Below, one piece after another: positions 27,828 to 36,749 of a DNA stretch of 64,000 nucleotides. The notes beneath the pieces are model-generated. The model made no database searches. It was not told where the DNA came from and saw nothing but the letters and a program-made list of their open reading frames with translations. The DNA is from Rhizobacter sp. SG703 (GTDB lineage Bacteria > Pseudomonadota > Gammaproteobacteria > Burkholderiales > Burkholderiaceae_C): the NCBI RefSeq assembly GCF_012275445.1, contig NZ_JAAZQK010000004.1, positions 434,001 to 498,000 of the forward strand, in the 5' to 3' direction. A program made the translations under genes and the position numbers. Within the stretch, counting starts at the first letter, position 1; every line of letters starts with the position of its first letter.

Positions 27828-28716
27828 CCAGCGTGTGCAGCACGCGGTTGACCGGCGTCGGCACGCCGTGCCGCTCGCCGCGTCGCACGACCAGCCCGTT
27901 CAAGTGGTCGATCTCGCTCGGCTTGCCGCGCATCACGTCTTGCGCTGTCGACGAGAACTGGCCCGGCATCGTCGCGGCCAGCCCGAACACCGTGGCCTCG
28001 ATGTCGCCCGGCACCTGCACGCCCTCGGCCTGCGCGACCGCCCGGCATTCGGCGATCACGTCGCGCATCACCTGCGGCACGCCCGGGTGGTCGACGAAAC
28101 GGCCGTAGGGCACGCGGCCGATCGCCGAGATCGCGTTGTAGGCGCAGTTCAGGATCAGCTTGGCCCACAGCGCGCCGCGCACGTTGTCGGAGATCGTCGC
28201 CGGCACGCCGGCCGCAGCAAGCATCTCGGCAAGACTCGCCGCGACGCTGTTCGGCGCAATCACCAGCTCGCCACGGCCGTGGTGCAGCAGGTGCCCCGGC
28301 CCGGCCATCTCGGTGGCGACGTAGACCACGCTGGCCGCCACCTCGTTCGACAGCACGCTGCGCACGCGCTCGTCGTTGTCGACGCCGTTCTGCAGCGTCA
28401 ACACCAGCGCGCCGGGCGACAGGTGCGGGCGCATCGCCGCGGCGGCGGCTTCGGTGTCGGTGGACTTCACGCAGAACAGCACCAGCTGCGCGCCCTGCAC
28501 CGCCGCCGCCTCGGTGCTGGCCTGCAGCCGCACGCGCTCGTCGAACGTGCGCGTCTGCATGCGCAGCCCGTCGCGTGCAATGGCGTCCACGTGCTGCGGC
28601 CGGGCAATCAGCGTCACATGGTGGCCGGCGCGCGCCAGCATGCCGCCGAAGTAGCAGCCGACGGCGCCGGCGCCCATCACGGCGACGGTCCAGGGGGTGG
28701 GGGCAGTGCGTTCCAT
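27799..28716 (-). CDS. Ketopantoate reductase family protein (PanE/ApbA)
   Basis: A 305-residue oxidoreductase. The N-terminal Rossmann fold has VAVMGAGAVGCYFGGMLARAG and continues with LVLFCVKSTDT and LTLQNGVDN, hallmarks of ApbA/PanE. The helical C-terminal domain has the conserved Lys in ALWAKLILNCAYNAISAI and the SSTAQDVMRGKPSEIDHLNG motif. Ketopantoate reductase makes pantoate for coenzyme A with NADPH, but many paralogues carry other 2-oxoacid activities, so no gene symbol is given. The ATG at 28716 starts the Rossmann region. It is convergent with and overlaps the Nudix gene. Confidence 0.9.
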   Translation of the reverse strand: MERTAPTPWTVAVMGAGAVGCYFGGMLARAGHHVTLIARPQHVDAIARDGLRMQTRTFDERVRLQASTEAAAVQGAQLVLFCVKSTDTEAAAAAMRPHLSPGALVLTLQNGVDNDERVRSVLSNEVAASVVYVATEMAGPGHLLHHGRGELVIAPNSVAASLAEMLAAAGVPATISDNVRGALWAKLILNCAYNAISAIGRVPYGRFVDHPGVPQVMRDVIAECRAVAQAEGVQVPGDIEATVFGLAATMPGQFSSTAQDVMRGKPSEIDHLNGLVVRRGERHGVPTPVNRVLHTLVTLIEANPR

Positions 28717-28781
28717 GGGGCGCTTCGGAGTGGCGAAGGCCGCAGTGTCCGACAGATGCATCGCCCCTTGCCGACAGTCGG

Positions 28782-29639
28782 TCAGGCGCCCTTCGGAAAA
28801 TCGGTCGACGCCGACAGCCGCTCCCACGCCGCCGTCTCCCGCTCGACGAACGCGTTCTTGTCGCGGATCGCCTGCAGCGTGTCGGTGCCCAGCGGCAGGC
28901 GCAGCGGCGGCGTCGCCGATTCGACCAACGCGAGCATCGCCTGCGCGAGGCGCTGCGGATCGCCCGGCTGGTTCAGGCTGATGCGCTTCGCGGCCTCGCG
29001 CACCTGGCCGGCCGTCGGCGCGTAGTCGTCGACGATGCGCGGCGACACCACCAGCGACGACTGCTCCAGGAACTCGGTGCGGAAGTAGCCCGGCTCGACG
29101 ACCGTCGCATGGATGCCCAGCGGCGCCAGTTCGGCATGCAGCGCCTCGGTCAGCCCCTCGACCGCGAACTTGGTCGAGCAGTAGACGCCGAAGCCCGCGC
29201 CCGAGCGGTAGCCGCCGACCGACGACAGGTTGATCACATGGCCGCTGCGGCGCGCGCGCATCGCCGGCAGCACCGCCCGCGTGACGTTCAGCAGCCCGAA
29301 GACGTTGGTCTCGTACAGCCGGCGCACCTCGTCGGCGGTGGCCTCTTCGACCGCACCGAGCAGCCCGAAGCCGGCGTTGTTGACCAGCACGTCGATGCGG
29401 CCGAAGCGTGCCAGCGCGGCCGCGGCGGCGGTGGCCGATTGCGCCTCGGAGGTCACGTCGAGCGCGAGCGCCAGCAGGCCGGGCTGCGCGCCGAAGCGCT
29501 GTTCGAGCGTGCTGGCGTCGCGCGAGGTGGCGACGACCGCATCGCCCTGGGCGAGTGCCGCGTCGACGATGCGCGCGCCGATGCCGCGGGCGGCCCCGGT
29601 GATGAACCAGACGCGCTTGAAGCTGGGGGAGGTGGTCAT
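28782..29639 (-). CDS. Short-chain dehydrogenase/reductase
   Basis: A 285-residue classical SDR. It has the cofactor motif TGAARGIG near residue 14, NNAG for the fold, the catalytic Ser in LSSVGGYRSG and the YxxxK pair in YCSTKFAVEG, followed by EPGYFRTEF. Absence of an acidic residue at the end of strand 2 with SRDAS suggests NADP(H) preference, which is inference. The substrate is unknown. The ATG at 29639 starts the fold. It lies divergently from a LysR regulator with 123 nt between starts, a layout that usually means the regulator controls the SDR. Confidence 0.92.
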   Translation of the reverse strand: MTTSPSFKRVWFITGAARGIGARIVDAALAQGDAVVATSRDASTLEQRFGAQPGLLALALDVTSEAQSATAAAAALARFGRIDVLVNNAGFGLLGAVEEATADEVRRLYETNVFGLLNVTRAVLPAMRARRSGHVINLSSVGGYRSGAGFGVYCSTKFAVEGLTEALHAELAPLGIHATVVEPGYFRTEFLEQSSLVVSPRIVDDYAPTAGQVREAAKRISLNQPGDPQRLAQAMLALVESATPPLRLPLGTDTLQAIRDKNAFVERETAAWERLSASTDFPKGA

Positions 29640-29762
29640 GGCGATGTCCTTGCGAAGTGGTGGTGTTCGGTGAGTTGGTGACGCCACTTTAGGCAGCCGA
29701 TTGCGATCGAACTAGCCCACAATCGCTGGCGACATTCGCAAGCCGATCGTGACAATCCCACC

Positions 29763-30752
29763 ATGGCCTTCAACGAACTCCGGGCGATCGCCACCTTCAT
29801 CCGGGCTGCCGAACTGGGCAGCCTGCGCCGGGCCGCCATCGCGCAGGCGATCACGCCGCAGGCGGCCAGCCAGTCGCTTGCGCAGCTGGAGGCGCACCTG
29901 GGCGTGCGGCTCTTCCACCGCACGACGCGGCGGCTCAGCCTGACCGAGGAAGGCAGCCGCTTCCTCGAGGCGGCGCAGCCGGGGCTGGCGACGCTGCAGC
30001 GTGCGCTGCACGGCGCGCGGCGCGACCGCGAAGAGATCGCCGGCCCGCTGCGCATCGTCGCGACGCGTTCGCTGATGCTGCCGGTGCTGTGGCCGGTGCT
30101 CGACGAGTTCTGCAGCCGCCATCCCGACATCGAGCCCGACGTGCAGCTCGACGACCGGCTGGGCAACTGGGTGGAAGACCGGGTGGACGTCGGCTTCCGC
30201 GCCGGCACGCCGCCAGCCGACGGCGTGATCTCGCGCCGGCTGCTCCCGCTGCAGCTGGTGGTGTGCGCGACGCCGGCCTACCTGGCACGCCACGGCACGC
30301 CGCGCAGCATCGACGATCTCGCGCAGCACCGCTGCAGCGGCTTCCGGCACCCGGCCACCGGCAAGGTGATGCCGTGGGAATTCCGCGTCGGCTCCGAGAT
30401 CGTGTCGCGCCACGTCGCGCCGGTGTTCTGCACCAACGACGTCGAGCTGGAAGCCGATGCCGTGCTGTCGGGCCACGCGATCGGGCAGCTGGTGGGCGTG
30501 ACGGCGGCGGCGCGGGTGCGCAGCGGCGAGCTGGTGCCGGTGCTCACCGAGCACGTCGCCGAACACCTGAACCTGTACCTCTACTACGGCAGCCGCATCG
30601 CGCAACCGGCCCGCGTGCGCGCCTTCATCGACCTGGTGGTGGAACGGGTCGCGGGGAACGCGGCGTTCTTCCTGGAGGCGCATGAGCTGGAGCCGCCGCG
30701 CACCCGACGCGCGCGCCGGCCCTCGCGACGCCTCACGGCTTCGGAATCTTGA
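29763..30752 (+). CDS. LysR-family transcriptional regulator
   Basis: A 329-residue LysR regulator. Residues about 1-60 form the winged helix-turn-helix (FIRAAELGSLRRAAIAQAITPQAASQS; LEAHLGVRLFHRTTRRLSLT). The rest is a periplasmic-binding-protein-like effector domain (GPLRIVATRSLMLPVLWPVL). The C-terminus has an Arg-rich tail (TRRARRPSRRLT) longer than usual. It sits divergently from the SDR gene and probably controls that promoter. Its 3' end overlaps the convergent pssA gene by 20 nt. The effector is unknown. Confidence 0.93.
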   Translation: MAFNELRAIATFIRAAELGSLRRAAIAQAITPQAASQSLAQLEAHLGVRLFHRTTRRLSLTEEGSRFLEAAQPGLATLQRALHGARRDREEIAGPLRIVATRSLMLPVLWPVLDEFCSRHPDIEPDVQLDDRLGNWVEDRVDVGFRAGTPPADGVISRRLLPLQLVVCATPAYLARHGTPRSIDDLAQHRCSGFRHPATGKVMPWEFRVGSEIVSRHVAPVFCTNDVELEADAVLSGHAIGQLVGVTAAARVRSGELVPVLTEHVAEHLNLYLYYGSRIAQPARVRAFIDLVVERVAGNAAFFLEAHELEPPRTRRARRPSRRLTASES

Positions 30753-31362
30753 TCCGGCTGATCATCAGCGACCCGGAGAGCCCGAACAGCAGCACCAGCG
30801 GGTGGAAGTAGTGGGCGCCGATCATCACCTCGCCGAACCACAGGTCCGGGCCGAGCGCACCGAACCAGGCGGCCGCGCCGAGCATCAGCACCAGCACGAT
30901 CGAGGTCGGGATCGGCGTGCCTTCGAAATGCGTGACCTTGCCGCTCTCGTCCGACATCGCCACCGCGGTGACGTTGTAGCGCGCGAGACGCGACACGCCG
31001 CAGGCCACGAAGTAGGCCAGCACGATGCGGTCGTACAGCCCGCGCATGCCGCAACCGTAGGCAATGATCGCCGGCGCGACGCCGAACGAGATCACGTCGG
31101 CCAGCGAATCGAGCTCGCGGCCGAGCGCCGATGCCTTCTGCCGCCAGCGGGCGACGCGGCCGTCGAGGATGTCGAACACCAGCGCGGCGATCACCAGCGC
31201 GCAGGCGAAATGGATGTGCACCGGGTTCGCGCTCGCGAGGTAGGACATCATCGAGAACAGCGCCCCGGTGCCCGACACCGCGTTGCCGAGCGTGAACCAG
31301 TCGGCCAGGTGGAACTCGCGGATCATCGAAAACGGCTTCGGCTTCATGCGCTGGCGCTCCAT
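30733..31362 (-). CDS. pssA: CDP-diacylglycerol-serine O-phosphatidyltransferase (PssA family)
   Basis: A 209-residue CDP-alcohol phosphatidyltransferase with about six membrane helices. The signature D(x2)DGxxAR(x8)Gx3Dx3D is visible as DILDGRVARWRQKASALGRELDSLAD. The sub-type II Bacillus-like PssA features (FTLGNAVSGTGALF; SRLARYN) favour phosphatidylserine synthase over phosphatidylglycerophosphate or choline enzymes. The product feeds phosphatidylethanolamine synthesis in the inner membrane. No psd or ilvC neighbour is present, unlike the usual Burkholderiales order, so this may be a second copy. Confidence 0.88.
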   Translation of the reverse strand: MERQRMKPKPFSMIREFHLADWFTLGNAVSGTGALFSMMSYLASANPVHIHFACALVIAALVFDILDGRVARWRQKASALGRELDSLADVISFGVAPAIIAYGCGMRGLYDRIVLAYFVACGVSRLARYNVTAVAMSDESGKVTHFEGTPIPTSIVLVLMLGAAAWFGALGPDLWFGEVMIGAHYFHPLVLLFGLSGSLMISRIKIPKP

Positions 31363-31408
31363 CGTCGGTCAGGGCGGGCAGTTTAGTTGACTGCCCGCCC
31401 CTGCCGCA

Positions 31409-34204
31409 TCAAGGCGCCCAGGCGTTCTCCACCGCCCATTTGGTGTCCGCATCGAAGCTGCCCGAGGTGTTCCAGCTGCTGCCGCCCTGCCCGTCGGCGA
31501 TCCACACCTCGGCCGCGTAGTGGCGCAGGTAGCGGTTCGGGTAGTTCGATGCCGCGAAGCGCGTGCCGGCACTGCCGTCGGCGGTTCCCTGCGCGCAGAA
31601 GGTCGCGTCCGCCCTGTACAGCGCACTGTCCTGCAGCGGATCGCGGCGCACGCGCGAGTTGCTGTGCCGCAGGTACTCGCCGGGGAAGTTGCGCGACTCG
31701 AACGAGTAGCAGCTCGCATCCGCCAGCCCCGGCACCATGCGCCAGCTGGCGTCGGCTTTCAGCGTGGCATCGCTCGCCGCGGTGACGACCTCGGTGTAGG
31801 CCAGCGCGTTCTGGTGCCGCAGGTAGCGGTTGTCATAGCCCGGCGTCAGCACGCGCAGCGAATGCAGCGTGTTCGCGCCGATCAGCACGCTGCTGCGCCA
31901 CCAGCCGGTGGCCGGCGCCCACGATGCATCGGCGCGGTAGCCGGCGGTGTCCTGCAGCGGGTTCAGCCACACCTGCGCATTGGCATGCCGCACATAGTGG
32001 CCGGGCAGGTTCTTCGACTCCAGCGACAGCCCCGTGCCGCCATCCAGCGCCTTGCGCGGGCAGAAGGTGGCGTCGGCCTGGAACAGCGCGCTGCCGTCGC
32101 TCGGGTCGATGCGCAGCCGGAAGTTCTGGTGGCGCAGGAACTGCCCCGGCTGGTTGACCGATTCGAACGACAGGCAACTGCTGTCCGCCAGCCCGTTGAC
32201 GACCTTCCACGACGTGTCCTTCTTCAGCAGCTCGCTGCTGTTGGCATCGACCACTTCGGTCACGCCCAGGCTGTCGGCATGCCGCAGGTAGCGGTTGGTC
32301 ACGCCCGGCGTCACGGTGCGGAACGAATACGACGTGCCGCGCCGCAGGTAGGGCTCGCCGCCGATCAGCGCCTGGTGCGCCGTCTTCAGCCGCGCGAAGT
32401 CCATCTTGCGCACCTGCCGGTCGTAGGTCAGGAAACCGTTCAGCTCGTCCTCGACGTCGCTGATCTCGGTGTAGACCGCCGCGCTCAGGCCGCGCGACAC
32501 CGCCAGCTCGCGCAGGCCGTTCACCTGCTCCAGGTAGACATTGGTCAGCGTGGCCGCATCGGGATAGAGCGTGTAACAGCAAGTGGACGCCGGGTTCCAC
32601 ATGTGGCCGTCCACGCGCAGCCCGTTGCCGCCGAACTCGCCGAGCACCGAGATCCGGTTCGGCTGCCAGGCTGGCGCGCTCGGGCCCGGGTAGTCGTGGT
32701 TGTCGATCAGGTCGCCGGTGCCCTGGTCGCCCGGCGCGAAGTTGATGCCCGAGTGGGTGTCGGTCAGCCGGCTCGGGTCCCAGGCCTTGAACTGGTTGGC
32801 CATGCGGACCATGTCGAAGTCGCCCCAGCTCTCGTTGAAGATGACCCAGGTGACGACGGCCGGCGACGAACGGTGCTCGTCGACGATCTCGCGGTCTTCG
32901 GCCTCGACCTTGGCGCGCACCGCGGCACTCGATTCGGCGTCCCACGCATGCGGCATGTCCTGCCACACCAGCAGGCCCAGCTTGTCGGCCCAGTAGAACC
33001 AGCGTTGCGGCTCCACCTTGATGTGCTTGCGCACCATGTTCAGGCCCAGGTCCTTGATGGCCTGCAGGTCGGACTTCAGCGCGTCGTCGGTCGGCGCGGT
33101 GTACAGGCCGTCGGGCCAGAAACCCTGGTCGAGCGGGCCGTACTGGAACACGAACCTGCCGTTCAGCAGCGGGCGCGGCACGCCGTCGACGGTGCCGACG
33201 GCGATCGAGCGCATGCCGAAGTAGCTGCCGACCTCGTCGACCACCACGCCGTTGCTGCGCACGCGCAGCTTCAGGTCGTACAGGAACGGATCGTCGGGCG
33301 ACCACAGGTGCGCGTTCGGCACCGGCACGCTGAACTCGACGTCGGCGCTGCCGGCGGCCACGCCCACCTGCGCGCCGCCGCTCGACGCGACGGCTTCGAT
33401 CGCCTGGCCGGCCAGCCCGCTTCCGCGCACGATGATGCGCAGGCGGCTGTTCGGAAGGTCGGGCGTCATGTCGAGGCGCGTGATGTGCGGCGTCGCGACC
33501 GGTTCCAGCCACACCGTCTGCCAGATGCCGGAGCTCGGCGTGTAGAAGATGCCGCCGGGGTTCAGCGTCTGCTTGCCCAGCATGTCGTCGCCGGTGGTCG
33601 GGTCGAACGCGCCGACGACCAGGTCGTTGCTGCCGCTGCGCAGGTACGGCGTGATGTCGAAGCTGAACGCGTCGTAGCCGCCGCTGTGCTGGCCGACCTG
33701 CTGGCCGTTCACGTAGACGGTGGCCTTGCGGTCGACCGCGCCGAAGTTGAGCTTCACGCGCTTGCCGCTCCAGCCGGCCGGAACGGTGAACGTGCGCTTG
33801 TACCAGAGGTTGCGGTCGTTCATGCGCTGGATGCCGGACAGGAAGGACTCCACCGGGTACGGCACCTTGATCTGCTCCGGGTTGGCCGGAAAGGCGGGCG
33901 CGGTGGCCGGCGGGCTGTCGGCGTTCGGCGCGGCGCTGCCGCCGTTGTAGCTCCAGGTGCCGTTCAGGTTCAGCCAGTCGGCACGCGTCAGCTGCGGGCG
34001 CGGGTACTCGGGCAGCGGCACCGCGGCCTGCTGCGCCGCCGCGGTCCACGGCGTGGTCAGGCGCGCGCTGACGGCCTGCGCGGATTCGTGGGAGGGGCTC
34101 GCCTGCTGCAGCGGTTCGGCGGCGGAATCGCTGCCGCCGCCGCAACCCGCGGTGAGCAACGGGACGAGCAGGCTCGCCAGCCATCGCCGGTGGGTGGTCT
34201 TCAT
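31409..34204 (-). CDS. Secreted GH2 beta-glycosidase with two AbfB (CBM42-like) modules
   Basis: A 931-residue lipoprotein enzyme. A signal peptide ends LVPLLTAGCGGG. Residues about 60-620 are glycoside hydrolase family 2: sugar-binding domain (WFYKRTF-like LWYKRTFTVPAGW), immunoglobulin domain and TIM barrel with acid/base Glu458 in FNESWG and nucleophile Glu580 in YTEISDVEDE. Two AbfB modules follow at about 620-770 and 775-931, each with NRYLRH and FESxNxPGxYLRH repeats that bind arabinofuranose side chains. It likely acts on arabinose-decorated plant polysaccharide. Exact activity (galactosidase, glucuronidase, mannosidase) is unknown. An AT-rich operator precedes it. Confidence 0.93.
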   Translation of the reverse strand: MKTTHRRWLASLLVPLLTAGCGGGSDSAAEPLQQASPSHESAQAVSARLTTPWTAAAQQAAVPLPEYPRPQLTRADWLNLNGTWSYNGGSAAPNADSPPATAPAFPANPEQIKVPYPVESFLSGIQRMNDRNLWYKRTFTVPAGWSGKRVKLNFGAVDRKATVYVNGQQVGQHSGGYDAFSFDITPYLRSGSNDLVVGAFDPTTGDDMLGKQTLNPGGIFYTPSSGIWQTVWLEPVATPHITRLDMTPDLPNSRLRIIVRGSGLAGQAIEAVASSGGAQVGVAAGSADVEFSVPVPNAHLWSPDDPFLYDLKLRVRSNGVVVDEVGSYFGMRSIAVGTVDGVPRPLLNGRFVFQYGPLDQGFWPDGLYTAPTDDALKSDLQAIKDLGLNMVRKHIKVEPQRWFYWADKLGLLVWQDMPHAWDAESSAAVRAKVEAEDREIVDEHRSSPAVVTWVIFNESWGDFDMVRMANQFKAWDPSRLTDTHSGINFAPGDQGTGDLIDNHDYPGPSAPAWQPNRISVLGEFGGNGLRVDGHMWNPASTCCYTLYPDAATLTNVYLEQVNGLRELAVSRGLSAAVYTEISDVEDELNGFLTYDRQVRKMDFARLKTAHQALIGGEPYLRRGTSYSFRTVTPGVTNRYLRHADSLGVTEVVDANSSELLKKDTSWKVVNGLADSSCLSFESVNQPGQFLRHQNFRLRIDPSDGSALFQADATFCPRKALDGGTGLSLESKNLPGHYVRHANAQVWLNPLQDTAGYRADASWAPATGWWRSSVLIGANTLHSLRVLTPGYDNRYLRHQNALAYTEVVTAASDATLKADASWRMVPGLADASCYSFESRNFPGEYLRHSNSRVRRDPLQDSALYRADATFCAQGTADGSAGTRFAASNYPNRYLRHYAAEVWIADGQGGSSWNTSGSFDADTKWAVENAWAP

Positions 34205-34287
34205 CGTGTCTCCTTCTGTCGCCTCGGAACGGGATGTTTGCGGCACCAGCCCGATGACGGACGGCTCGCGTCCGTGCGCGGCCATCG

Positions 34288-34308
34288 CTAATATTTGATT
34301 AATATTAG
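34288..34308. promoter_or_regulatory. AT-rich 21-bp inverted repeat upstream of the GH2 gene
   Basis: Perfect 8-bp arms CTAATATT and AATATTAG are separated by TGATT, 84 nt upstream of the GH2 ATG and between it and the LacI gene. It is strikingly AT-rich in this GC-rich DNA. Its right half (GATTAATATTAGGCG, 34297-34311) recurs with two changes in front of the LacI gene, so it is a candidate binding site for that regulator. Confidence 0.6.
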
Positions 34309-34369
34309 GCGCACGGCGGGTTCAGCGCGTCAACCGCGCAGGTGTAAGGCCGTGTGAGGAGGGGGGACT

Positions 34370-35458
34370 TCAGCCGACCGTCTGGCGCGGCACCAGCCGC
34401 CCGTCGACCTTGACGCGCCGGCGCCGGCCGTCCGGCGCGGCGACCTGCGCCAGCAGCATCTCGACCGCCAGCCGCCCCATCTCGTAGTTGGGCAGCACCA
34501 GCGTGGTCAATGGCGGACTGGTGTGGCGCGCGATCTCCTGGTCGTCGTAGCCGATCACCGCCACGTCGTGCGGCACCTGCTTGCCGAGCTGGCGCAGCGC
34601 CTCGAGGCAGCCGACGGCCATCAGGTCGTTGGCGCAGAAGAACGCGGTCGGCGGCTTCGGCCGCTTCATCAGCGCGAGCGTGTGGTCGTGGCCCGACGCG
34701 ACATGCCAGTCGCCCTCGCGCACCAGCGCCGCGTCGTAGGCGATGTCGGCGCTGGCGAGCGCGCGGCGGTAGCCCTTCAGCCGGTCGCGCGCGGCGTCCA
34801 TCCACGGCTCGCCGTTGATGAACGCGATGCGGCGGTGGCCGGCGTCGAGCAGGCATTCGGTGGCGACGAAGCCGCCCAGCACCTCGGACGGCTCGACCGA
34901 CGAGAAGCGCGGCTCGCCGCCCGCTGCGGGCTCGGCTTCGCTGCAGTTCAGCAGCACCGTCGGCACGCGCCCGAGCTGCGGCGGCACGCTGACCTGGCGC
35001 GTGAAGATCGTCGAGTAGACGACGCCGATCAGCGCCGGGTTGGCCAGCATCGTCGACAGCACGGCGGCCTCGATGCCGGCATTCGAGCGCGTCGCGAACA
35101 CCGCGACCAGCGCGCCCTGGTTCCAGGCCTCGTCCTTCGCGCCGTCGATCGACAGCACCGGGTGCGGGCTGGTGGAGACCTCGTCGACCAGGTAGAGGAT
35201 CAGCGGTGTCGACCCGGCGGCCGCGCGGGTGCGGCCGCGGCGCCCCGGGGCGGCGGCGGCGCCGCGCCGGTCCGGCAGCCGGTAGCCGAGCTCGGCGGCC
35301 ACGCGCAGCACCCGGGCGCGGGTCTCGTCGGACAGCTTGGTGCCGGTCATGCCGTTGAGCACCAGCGAGACGGTCGACTGCGACACCGCGGCCTGCGTCG
35401 CGACATCGGTCATCGTGACGCGGCGGGCGAGCTCGGTGGGCGGCGCTTTGGCGGGCAT
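34370..35458 (-). CDS. LacI-family transcriptional regulator
   Basis: A 362-residue LacI/GalR regulator. The N-terminal helix-turn-helix and hinge read MTDVATQAAVSQSTVSLVLNG and ELGYRLP, after about 16 extra residues; a start at the later Met (VTMTDV) is also possible. A basic Ala/Arg linker precedes the periplasmic-binding-like core (VVYSTIF; RIAFINGEPWMDAA; TAFFCANDLMAVGCLEAL; VAVIGYDDQEIARH). It is flanked by a GH2 enzyme on the same strand and a divergent GH16 enzyme, so it probably represses one or both until a sugar binds. The effector is unknown. Confidence 0.93.
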   Translation of the reverse strand: MPAKAPPTELARRVTMTDVATQAAVSQSTVSLVLNGMTGTKLSDETRARVLRVAAELGYRLPDRRGAAAAPGRRGRTRAAAGSTPLILYLVDEVSTSPHPVLSIDGAKDEAWNQGALVAVFATRSNAGIEAAVLSTMLANPALIGVVYSTIFTRQVSVPPQLGRVPTVLLNCSEAEPAAGGEPRFSSVEPSEVLGGFVATECLLDAGHRRIAFINGEPWMDAARDRLKGYRRALASADIAYDAALVREGDWHVASGHDHTLALMKRPKPPTAFFCANDLMAVGCLEALRQLGKQVPHDVAVIGYDDQEIARHTSPPLTTLVLPNYEMGRLAVEMLLAQVAAPDGRRRRVKVDGRLVPRQTVG

Positions 35459-35472
35459 GTCGACGGCAGGTG

Positions 35473-35487
35473 GATTACTAATAGGCG
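35473..35487. promoter_or_regulatory. Second copy of the AT-rich motif, between LacI and GH16 genes
   Basis: GATTACTAATAGGCG matches GATTAATATTAGGCG of the GH2 promoter at 13 of 15 positions and contains the dyad ATTA-C-TAAT. It ends 15 nt before the LacI start and is 113 nt upstream of the GH16 ATG. Autoregulation and control of GH16 are inferred. Confidence 0.5.
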
Positions 35488-35599
35488 GCGGGCTCGGCGC
35501 TCCTATGGTACGGGAGCGGCTACAACATGTAGCGATCGTCACGCCGGGCTTGCGGGTGGAAGGCGCGGCACGAGGCATGCTGCGCGCCGGAGGAAGAAC

Positions 35600-36709
35600 A
35601 TGACCCTGAACAGCACCCGACTTCATTCGATGGCCCGCCTGGCAGCCCTGTGCGCCGGCGTGCTCGCGCTGGCCGCCTGCGGCGGCAACGACGACACGGC
35701 AGCGCCGCCGCCGGTCAGCTCGGCGCCTTCGCCCGCCCCGGCACCCGCGCCAGCACCGTCGCCTGCACCCGCACCGGCGCCCGCACCGGCTCCATCACCC
35801 GCACCCGCGCCTGCTCCTGCGCCCGCTCCGTCGCCCGCCCCGGCACCGGCGCCTGCACCATCCCCGGCACCGGCGCCCGCGCCGGCTCCGTCGCCTGCCC
35901 CCGCACCGGCGCCCGCTCCCGCGCCAGTCCCGGCACCAGCACCGGCACCGGCACCCGCCCCCGCACCGAGCAACGCCCCTGCCGGCTACACGCTGGTCTG
36001 GTCCGACGAGTTCGACACCGGCACGCTGCCGGACGCAGGCAAGTGGGTGTACGACACCGAAGCCAACGCGACCGGCTGGTACAACAACGAGCTGCAGTAC
36101 TACGCGGTCGCGCGGGCCGAGAACTCGAAGATCAGCGACGGCAAGCTGGTCATCACCGCGCGCAAGGAGCGCCTGACCAGCGCGAAGGACTACGGCGGCC
36201 AGGACTACAGCTCGGCCCGCCTGATCACCAACGGCAAGGCCAGCTGGACCTACGGCTTCTTCGAGATCCGCGCCAAGCTGCCGTGCGGGCGCGGCACCTG
36301 GCCGGCGATCTGGATGCTGGGCACCACCGGCGACTGGCCGGCCGGCGGCGAGATCGACATCATGGAACAGGTCGGCAAGAACCCGACCGCGATCGAAGGC
36401 ACGATCCACACCACCTCGACGGCCGGCACCTTCGGCGACGGCGGCGAGACGCGGATCAACGACGCCTGCAGCGCCTTCCACAACTACCAGCTGACCTGGA
36501 CGCCCGAGAGCCTGGTCATCGGCGTCGACAACAAGCCGTTCCACACCTACGCCAACAAGCACCAGGGCAACGCCAGCTGGCCGTTCGACAAGCCGCAGTA
36601 CCTGCTGTTGAACCTGGCGATCGGCGGCGACATGGGCGGCTCGGTCGACGACACGATCTTCCCGGTCAGCATGGAGGTCGACTACGTGAAGGTCTGGCAG
36701 AAGAAGTGA
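35600..36709 (+). CDS. Secreted GH16 endo-beta-glucanase (laminarinase-like)
   Basis: A 369-residue lipoprotein. The signal peptide ends in VLALAACGG. Residues about 38-130 are a Pro/Ala/Ser repeat linker (PAPAPAPSPAP units). The GH16 jelly roll follows from YTLVWSDEFD with the catalytic motif GEIDIMEQVG: nucleophile Glu251, helper Asp253 and acid/base Glu256. WNNELQYY-like GWYNNELQYYAV, FFEIRAKLP and GTWPAIWML mark the beta-1,3-glucanase group. It likely cuts laminarin or other beta-1,3(4)-glucans outside the cell. The ATG at 35600 follows GGAGGA. It is divergent from the LacI regulator. Confidence 0.94.
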   Translation: MTLNSTRLHSMARLAALCAGVLALAACGGNDDTAAPPPVSSAPSPAPAPAPAPSPAPAPAPAPAPSPAPAPAPAPAPSPAPAPAPAPSPAPAPAPAPSPAPAPAPAPAPVPAPAPAPAPAPAPSNAPAGYTLVWSDEFDTGTLPDAGKWVYDTEANATGWYNNELQYYAVARAENSKISDGKLVITARKERLTSAKDYGGQDYSSARLITNGKASWTYGFFEIRAKLPCGRGTWPAIWMLGTTGDWPAGGEIDIMEQVGKNPTAIEGTIHTTSTAGTFGDGGETRINDACSAFHNYQLTWTPESLVIGVDNKPFHTYANKHQGNASWPFDKPQYLLLNLAIGGDMGGSVDDTIFPVSMEVDYVKVWQKK

Positions 36710-36749
36710 TGCCGCGGCACAGTGGACCCTGCTGACGAAGGAGTCGTCG

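Noticed and set aside
29703-29726. Weak inverted repeat GCGAT...ATCGC between the SDR and LysR genes as a LysR binding site.
   Set aside because: Arms of 5 bp are likely by chance in this sequence; a regulator site is expected here but cannot be pinned.
35715-35970. Short-period repeat that could be taken for a microsatellite array.
   Set aside because: It encodes the Pro/Ala linker of the GH16 lipoprotein in frame.
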